Shown here: one piece after another, positions 58,019 to 64,000 of the stretch
Layout of the letters: every line of letters begins with the position of its first letter
How positions within the stretch are numbered: position 1 is the first letter of the stretch
NCBI GenBank assembly: GCA_977017575.1
Contig: CDRNVI010000029.1
Span: 186,001-250,000 of the forward strand
Direction of reading: 5' to 3'
Length of the DNA stretch: 64,000 bases
Source of the DNA: Paramoeba atlantica
Lineage: Eukaryota > Discosea
The notes under the pieces: generated by a model
Database searches by the model: none
Told to the model about the DNA's origin: nothing
What the model saw: the letters and a program-made list of their open reading frames with translations, nothing else
Made by a program: the position numbers and the translations under genes

Positions 58019-58783
58019 ATGGGGGAACTTCGGCCTACAGAATACAGGACTTCCGATCTCAAGATCAAAGAACCATTCGAACTTAATTCCATAGAAAGAG
58101 CAAAATCGTACAAATTGGAAGGAAACGATGCATACAGAAAGGAATTTTATTTAAATGCAATGAAGCTATACGAAACTGCGCTTCAAACATTGTCTATCCC
58201 ATTAAATTCGACGAATAGCGACCCGAAAGAGACATTAGAACTCCCAGAAGTTAATTCCGCTCAAAAACAAAAAGTGAAAAACGAGTGTACAGATGACTCG
58301 GGAGACGTTCGTCCGTTGCAGGAGAACCAGCTTATTGCAAACCTGTTTCTGAACTTAGGATTGTGTACGCTAAAAACAGAAATAGATGAGGGATTAAATT
58401 TGGAGAAGTCTTCCAGTCCAGAAAACAGAAATACAAACACTTTACGTCGTGATCGAGCAATACGGTTCTTCACGTCCGCCATTAAACATAATAAGCAATA
58501 TGGGAAGGCGTACTACAGAAGGGCAGATTGCCACATGGACAGCGAAAATTTTTCGACGGCCCATGCCGATTACGTAAAATCCAAGGAGGTGGGATTTGCC
58601 GATCTCTACCTTGACGTTAAAATAGAAAACGCAAGAAAGAAAATGGAAGAACAAACGGCCAAAGCGCTTCAAGATCTTAAATCTCTAGGAAGTTCTATAT
58701 TAGGAAAGTTTGGGTTGAGTCTAGATAATTTCAAAACTAAGAAAAATGAATCTGGGGGTTACAGCATCAGTTATGAGAACTAG
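58019..58783 (+). CDS. TPR protein, TTC1-like co-chaperone
   Basis: A 254-residue protein with three TPR-like hairpins (AKSYKLEGNDAYRKEFYLNA; NLFLNLGLCTLKTE; KAYYRRADCHMDSENFSTAH) and a C-terminal signature LKSLGSSILGKFGLSLDNFK ending in GGYSISYEN, which corresponds to the end of TTC1 ('L-K-x-L-G-N-x-x-L-x-x-F-G-L-S-x-(E/D)-N-F-x-h'). TTC1 binds Hsp90/Hsp70 tails. A clamp with Lys and Arg at the usual TPR positions (YKLEGN, YYRRAD) is visible. The insert between the first two repeats (about 60-100) is longer than normal. Confidence 0.8.
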   Translation: MGELRPTEYRTSDLKIKEPFELNSIERAKSYKLEGNDAYRKEFYLNAMKLYETALQTLSIPLNSTNSDPKETLELPEVNSAQKQKVKNECTDDSGDVRPLQENQLIANLFLNLGLCTLKTEIDEGLNLEKSSSPENRNTNTLRRDRAIRFFTSAIKHNKQYGKAYYRRADCHMDSENFSTAHADYVKSKEVGFADLYLDVKIENARKKMEEQTAKALQDLKSLGSSILGKFGLSLDNFKTKKNESGGYSISYEN

Positions 58784-59208
58784 AAACTACAGCCATACGC
58801 GGGTAGTGGACAAGGACTGCCATATAGGAAATTCTACTTGAATTCGTAAATTACCTTAACATTCTTAGGCATTTTAGTGTCTAGATCCTATTCATGTATG
58901 TACGTGAAGATCTACTTGTGCTTTTGCTTGCATTATCTTTATAATATGGTGTACTCAAGCGTGAAATGTAGTGTAGTACGTTGGGTATGGAGCCTGCCAA
59001 AAATAGTGTAGCGTGTATTTTGCAATACAATGTTTGAGACATTTAACAACCTTGCTACCCCGATTTACAAATGTTTGCATGTGTTTCTGAAACAATTGAG
59101 TCTCTGGAACGCTTGGCTCAAAACGAAACGATCTTCTCGATACGCTTAACTTCTTCGTAAGAATGTTTGATATTCTAACACCATACCTTTAATAGAGCAC
59201 GGCCATCA
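58784..59208. other. intergenic, nothing recognised
   Basis: About 425 bp, AT-rich. 'catgtatgtacgtg' at about 58893 is of the recurrent TACATG/CATGTA type. No gene seen. Confidence 0.5.
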
Positions 59209-62200
59209 ATGACTGATATCACAATAGCCCTTAGGCCAATATTCTGTGCAACAGGATTTGAACTTAATTTCCCTATTGATTTGACTGATGCAATTCTCAA
59301 GGACCCGAACGGGAGTCAAACAAGTGAAGCCACTGGTTACTTTTCCCGTGCTATTGAGGTAGGAAGGGGTAGTGACTGCACCGTAACGCTCACGGACGAA
59401 CCAAAGCATGCGATATTTTCTCGACGCCATTTTCGTCTTGTATGTCAGGCACCATTTCCTTCCAGCGAATCAATAAGCGCGGAGTACATGAGGCAATGTA
59501 TACACACTGACCAGGCCCATTTCTTTATTCAAGACCTGGAGTCGATGAACGGAACTTTTGTAAACGGTGTTCGACTTCAATCTAATGCGCGGGCGCCTAT
59601 TCATGCTGGAGATAAAATAGGATTTGGTTCTCGAAACGGAATCAAAATGAAAGTCGAATATATTTTTGCGGTTGACGGAGCATCTACAAACTGTGTAGTG
59701 GATCCGATGGGGCAGGACGGTAAAGTACAGCGAATATCAAGAAACGTAGAAAGTGAATTAAATACGGAACAACGCACGAATATTCTTCCTGCTGTTCCAC
59801 TCACTTTATCGGACGGCACTTCATCAGGTCATGACTTAAAGGAGAAATTATATTATTGCAATACATCGATATGGAAGAATCGCAATATTCAAAAGAAAGA
59901 ATTATTTAGTACACCAGCCGTATCGCTGACGAACACCTATAGTAAAGCACTGGAAGCGGGGGCAACGAGGGCAACGGGCTTAGCAGATAAAAAGTTCGAC
60001 GTTGAGAAAAATTCTGAGCGTACCCGCGATTTATCAACAGACCGTCGATCCGAAGACATAGAAAATAAAAAAGTGGAGGTCAAAAATCGTCTTAAAAATG
60101 CGTTGAAAGTTGCTAGTTCCGTGGTACGTCCACGAGCCTTGTTTCAAAGCCCACCTGAATCTTTTGACCAAGTGGATTCCTTTCCGTACGAAATCGACGC
60201 ATCATCGAATCAAAAGGTTACCCCAGGAAAGGTCAAGGCTCGTAGTGATTCGTTCCCTAGCGTGGTTAATGGAGAAGCTCCTATTGTATCAAGCGCTGCG
60301 AACGGTACAGATGTGCACGTGTCTCCATACAAACACCCAGCGTCTGTTACATTTGATGGGACCGCGCATGCTGAAAGCTCAGTAATGCGCAACTCAAATG
60401 TTCATTCCGAAATGAGGATATCAAAATATCAAAAGAATCACCTCAAATCTCACCAAGTTCAAGCCCTTACGTTTTTATGGAAACGTTTAATCTTGGAAAA
60501 ACAAAGAGGAGCCATTCTAGCTCATTATATGGGCTTAGGAAAAACATTCACTGCGATTTCTTTCCTTGACCGTGCATGTGCGCAACTTCCGCCGCACAGA
60601 GGGCTGATATTGGCTCCACAGCAAGTGCTCCCTATTTGGAAGCAGGAGATGGATCGTTGGGGTGGTGACAAGTTTGGTCGTTATGCGTTTGCACCTCATT
60701 TCGTGGAAGATGTTTCACCTACTGCTAGGTCACGTATGGAACGAATAGAAGAAGGCCTGCAACATCTACTTCGACGTAAGAACGGCGTCCTGGGTATGAG
60801 CTTTGCTTCTCTTTTAGCACTTTATTCATTTAAGAATAATGCGGAAAAGAAACTGAAGGCATTCTCGAAAGCGCGAAAGGATGAAATTTCAATAGAAACG
60901 ATGTCTGAAAGCTATAGAGATGCATTACAGCCCAGTCAAATACCGAGTGACGAGTACTTCGATCAGAACCGCTTGGCACAACGGCTAGGATCGGCCAAGA
61001 ACATATCTCGAGTAAAGGATACGGACGGATACGCCCGTCTTTGTGAGGGAATACGCTGGGTGATAGTTGATGAGGCTACAATGTTGGAAAGTCGTTCTAC
61101 TCGATTGTACTCTGCGATTTCCGCTCTCAGGAAAGCCAAATTTATCTTTCTATTGGGTAATCCACAACCAGCAAAAACACAATTAGAAACTTTATTAAGC
61201 CTGACTACGTTTGGTGACGTGCCCCACACACGTCAGGGACGTTTTTCTGGCCATGGAAGTCAAGCAGTGCATCCAACTCTGGATATTCGTACAATTGAGA
61301 TCCTCGAAAAGCACCTTCCGCCTGTTAAAAACTATGCCCTTTTTATTCGTATTAGCTCTTTGCAGAGGGAGCTTTACAACGGGTTTATTCGCCAGGGTGA
61401 TCCACAGAGAGAGGAACCCACACACCTTAAAAGTCGCGAAACCGACGAAAAGAGTCGCATTATACTCCACGCACTGCTTTCGAAAATTTGCGCACATACC
61501 GATCTTATGTTGGACTATGCCATAGATCAGAATTCGTCAACGAGTATCTGTAAAGCAATTCCTCTAAATGGACGTAAAGGAAAGCGCAAATTACCACAAC
61601 TTACTTTCGACGTGGTAAAGGAGGACAAGAGTAGAAGGACTCAACCGAACACCTGGATGAAAACATTGCTTGATGCTTCTTACGTCAGATGTAATCTTCA
61701 TCACAATCCGAAAGCTGTTATTCTTCTTAATGCCATTAAGGCCTCCATCCTGCAAGGCAGAAAATGTGTAGTGTTTTCTCAATTCGAAGAAGTGCTAACT
61801 ATTTTAGAAACTCTTTTGTCCTTGACGCCGCTGCCAGGCATATCGCGCACATGTACGTATGAGACGAATACAGCTGCAGAAAAACTGAAAAATGGAGTAA
61901 ACTTTATTAATCTCTCGGCTCTCTCAGCTAATACAAATCTTAGAAATGGGATCGTTGAGCTGTACAACGATACAACAAGTGCTCTTAAAGTTGTGCTACT
62001 TACGTATCGCACTGGCTCATTGGGATACAGTCTTGTGGCCACCTCTGATGTCTATCTTTATGACGCCACGTGGAATTCACAAATGGAGAAGTCTGCCATA
62101 GCACGTGTGTATCGCTACGGCCAGAAAAATTGCGTGAATGTGTTTCGGCTGATTTCTCAAAACACAATAGAAGCCGACCTTTTCGCGCGCTCAGAGCTTC

Positions 62201-62409
62201 GAACCACTCATAGTGCCTGGTTGGGTCATATCACCGATATTCTCGGAGAAATGAAATCGAGTGAGCCACTGAGCATACCGTCCCCTTCTTCCGACAACGG
62301 TGTCGACTGGGAGGCCGTCCGGCAACTGGACCCAGTTCTTAATTTTCTTTCTAAAAAGGAGCACCATATCAGTGCTGTAAAGGAGTGCAAGGTGCGGAGC
62401 GATAGATAG
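59209..62409 (+). CDS. FHA-domain SNF2 ATPase, ATRX-like
   Basis: A 1066-residue protein. An FHA phosphothreonine-binding domain spans about 40-155 (VGRGSDCTVTL, then FSRRHF and SMNGTFVNGVRL: the G-R, S-x-x-H and N-G residues are all kept). A Ser-rich linker leads to a SNF2 motor at about 420-1000: AHYMGLGKT with Lys445 (motif I), LAPQQVLPIWKQEM (Ia), VDEATML at 620-626 (motif II, DEAT for DEAH), LLGNP (III), CVVFSQFEEVLTILETLL (IV), YRTGSLGYSL (V) and ARVYRYGQKN (VI). The 'AHxMGLGKT' and 'RVYRYGQK' wording is that of ATRX/Rad54-like remodelers. It probably moves nucleosomes or DNA-bound proteins at phosphorylated partners. No ADD zinc domain is present. Confidence 0.88.
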   Translation: MTDITIALRPIFCATGFELNFPIDLTDAILKDPNGSQTSEATGYFSRAIEVGRGSDCTVTLTDEPKHAIFSRRHFRLVCQAPFPSSESISAEYMRQCIHTDQAHFFIQDLESMNGTFVNGVRLQSNARAPIHAGDKIGFGSRNGIKMKVEYIFAVDGASTNCVVDPMGQDGKVQRISRNVESELNTEQRTNILPAVPLTLSDGTSSGHDLKEKLYYCNTSIWKNRNIQKKELFSTPAVSLTNTYSKALEAGATRATGLADKKFDVEKNSERTRDLSTDRRSEDIENKKVEVKNRLKNALKVASSVVRPRALFQSPPESFDQVDSFPYEIDASSNQKVTPGKVKARSDSFPSVVNGEAPIVSSAANGTDVHVSPYKHPASVTFDGTAHAESSVMRNSNVHSEMRISKYQKNHLKSHQVQALTFLWKRLILEKQRGAILAHYMGLGKTFTAISFLDRACAQLPPHRGLILAPQQVLPIWKQEMDRWGGDKFGRYAFAPHFVEDVSPTARSRMERIEEGLQHLLRRKNGVLGMSFASLLALYSFKNNAEKKLKAFSKARKDEISIETMSESYRDALQPSQIPSDEYFDQNRLAQRLGSAKNISRVKDTDGYARLCEGIRWVIVDEATMLESRSTRLYSAISALRKAKFIFLLGNPQPAKTQLETLLSLTTFGDVPHTRQGRFSGHGSQAVHPTLDIRTIEILEKHLPPVKNYALFIRISSLQRELYNGFIRQGDPQREEPTHLKSRETDEKSRIILHALLSKICAHTDLMLDYAIDQNSSTSICKAIPLNGRKGKRKLPQLTFDVVKEDKSRRTQPNTWMKTLLDASYVRCNLHHNPKAVILLNAIKASILQGRKCVVFSQFEEVLTILETLLSLTPLPGISRTCTYETNTAAEKLKNGVNFINLSALSANTNLRNGIVELYNDTTSALKVVLLTYRTGSLGYSLVATSDVYLYDATWNSQMEKSAIARVYRYGQKNCVNVFRLISQNTIEADLFARSELRTTHSAWLGHITDILGEMKSSEPLSIPSPSSDNGVDWEAVRQLDPVLNFLSKKEHHISAVKECKVRSDR

Positions 62410-62601
62410 AGCTTAGAAATAGAGAACTCGAATCCGATTCATTAGAAGTAAACGTGTTTCCATGTACATAACATGTGTGCATGTATTCCCACCAAAAACT
62501 ATAAATTTATTCTACGTACACTGCACAAGTTCTGACTTTCGTTTGGTCTAATCTATACCGGTACTAGGAAACGGAAGTTTCATCTTTAGTCTTTTTCTGA
62601 T

Positions 62602-64000
62602 ATGTCTGCAGACTCCAATACACCGTTATCTTTGATCAGATCTCCTTGCGCAAGCTACGATGAAAATTTTATCCGTGCTAGCACCACTCATCACACGACA
62701 ACTGTGAGCCAAGAAGACAACTATCAGGAAAATGATAAAAAAGAGCCGCCGGGAGACAAGCCTCTTTTAAGTTGTGTACAACATACGTTTCATTTTCGTA
62801 CTTTACGTCAAGTGAGCCGCACGGGTGTGATGCTCGTGGGATGGGGCGGAGCGAATGGTTCGACTCTCACTGCAGGCGTGACCGCCAACAAGAAACACCT
62901 AAAGTGGAATACAAAGCACGGCCCCAGGACTCCAAATTATTTGTGAAGTCTGACGCAAAATGCTACCATGTATTTAGGGAAATGTCATCTAGGTGAATAT
63001 AGCAGAGACTATAACTGTGCGTACTCGCAACTGGTCCCGCTACTGGATCCCAATGATATTGTATTGGGTGGGTGGGATATTCGCCCTGCGAATCTTTATA
63101 GAGCCATGAAGGCAGCAGCTGTTTTGGACTACGATTTACAGGTTCAATTGCAAGAGGAGATGGAGTTGCTTGCGCCACTTCCCGGGTATTGTGATCCAAA
63201 GTTTATTGCGACGAATCAGTGCGATACCTCTACCCACACACTTCCCATAGAATGGACACTAGCCCGTGTGCTGCAACGTTTGCGCGAAGACATTCGCACC
63301 TTTAAATCACAAAATAATGTTGATATCGTAACTGTTATGTGGACAGGAAATACCGAATCTTGCGTAGATCACACTGCTTTACAGTTTTCTACAGCCGAAC
63401 ATCTTCTTTGTGGTCTTCAGAAATCATCTCGAGGTGAGGGATTTCCTCCAAGTCTTCTGTACGCTACAGCTGCGATCCTGGAGAACTCATCCTTCCTAAA
63501 TGGTTCACCACAAAACACACTAGCCCCGGGGTTAGTGGACCTAGCTGAGCAAGTACGCCGAGCCCACATGTCTTCCGATATTGCAGCATTGATTTCAGGA
63601 ATGACTCCACAATATAGCAAGGGAAAAAGCCCATTTTTTATTGCTGGAGACGACTTCAAAACTGGGCAGACGAAACTCAAAGGAGTTCTCTTGGACTTTT
63701 TCGTTGGAGCGGGCTTTCGACCCGAGTGTGTTGCTTCCTATAATCATTTGGGAAACAATGATGGGCTCAATTTAAGCGAGAAATCACAATTCGAATCCAA
63801 AGAAAGGAGCAAGAGCGCGCTGGTGGAACAAATTGTGCAATCTAATTCTTTGCTTTTTCGCGATGGATACCGCGGACCCGACCACACAGTCGTAATCAAG
63901 CACCTACCCTATGTGGGGGATTCAAAGCGAGCACTGGACGAGTATACTTTTAGCACGTTCATGAATGGAACACACACACTGGTCATGCATAATACCTGCG
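62602..64000 (+). CDS. INO1: myo-inositol-1-phosphate synthase, cut by window end, with in-frame TGA
   Basis: Converts glucose-6-phosphate to 1D-myo-inositol-3-phosphate with NAD, the first step of inositol synthesis. The N-terminal NAD motif is present (VGWGGANGSTLTAGV), and after it come LDPNDIVLGGWDI, CDPKFIATNQ, NGSPQNT, AGDDFKTGQTKLKGVLLDFF, SYNHLGNNDGLNLS, and YVGDSKRALDEYTF up to the last base of the window. Codon 115 (62944-62946) is TGA where the family has Gly in 'N-Y-(F/Y)-G-S-L-T-Q'; the frame continues without shift on both sides. Apart from that codon the gene looks intact over about 465 codons. The C-terminal part lies beyond the window. ATG 62968 could only start a protein lacking the NAD motif. 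Confidence 0.9.

Noticed and set aside
62944-62979. A tiny GT-AG intron that would remove the TGA in INO1
   Set aside because: Removing 62943-62977 shifts the frame to an early stop and deletes the conserved Ser-Leu-Thr-Gln, which the continuous reading keeps.
1-64000. CRISPR arrays, operons or bacterial origin
   Set aside because: No regular spacer-repeat array and no Shine-Dalgarno-spaced gene overlaps; eL28, TFIIIC-like, DHHC, SDHAF1 and NAR1 genes are eukaryotic.

Overview
This window looks like nuclear DNA of a unicellular eukaryote with very few introns. It encodes a cytosolic ribosomal protein (eL28), Pol III and Pol II factors, DEAD- and DEAH-box RNA helicases, a nucleolar RRM protein, mitochondrial proteins (ATP synthase delta, SDHAF1, a PPR protein), a DHHC palmitoyltransferase and myo-inositol-phosphate synthase. 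Every host gene reads as one open frame from an ATG; I see no convincing spliceosomal intron. No plastid-specific gene is visible, and I cannot name the phylum from the sequence. TGA, TAA and TAG all end genes here, so the standard code appears to apply.

All 29 host genes I can support lie on the + strand from base 1871 to the end of the window; only a DNA-transposon transposase reads on the - strand. Layout: 1-1870 gene-poor DNA with hairpins; 1871-7936 membrane protein, mitochondrial helical protein, RRM/CCCH protein; 2597-3869 also holds two 3' scraps of a LINE; 7937-9092 a short inverted-repeat element (MITE) and G-rich repeats; 9093-16263 BRCT protein, DHHC enzyme, eL28, NAR1, ATP synthase delta; 16613-31395 PPR protein, CTR9-like TPR protein, degenerate METTL14-like protein, DEAD-box helicase, giant TFIIIC-like protein; 31847-34053 nested transposons (TA-flanked element > hAT-like element > broken LINE); 34412-36406 POT transporter; 36485-38816 a Tc1/mariner-like element with an internal tandem duplication; 38954-64000 the remaining fifteen genes, ending inside myo-inositol-1-phosphate synthase (INO1).

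Functionally the genes are housekeeping and mixed: ribosome biogenesis (ROK1/DDX52-like, NIFK-like, possibly the DEAH helicase), transcription and chromatin (CTR9-like, TFIIIC-like, FHA+ATRX-like SNF2, BRCT), mitochondrial biogenesis (SDHAF1, PPR protein, ATP synthase delta), Fe-S assembly (NAR1) and lipid or protein modification (DHHC, INO1). Gene order does not suggest operons beyond shared direction. The points most worth checking are an in-frame UGA in an otherwise intact INO1, an epoxide-hydrolase-like protein with Glu at the nucleophile position, a METTL14-like protein without its catalytic-loop motif, an FHA domain fused to an ATRX-like motor, a transposase with DD29E spacing, the nested transposon island, and a recurring C-rich to G-rich skew switch inside several genes.
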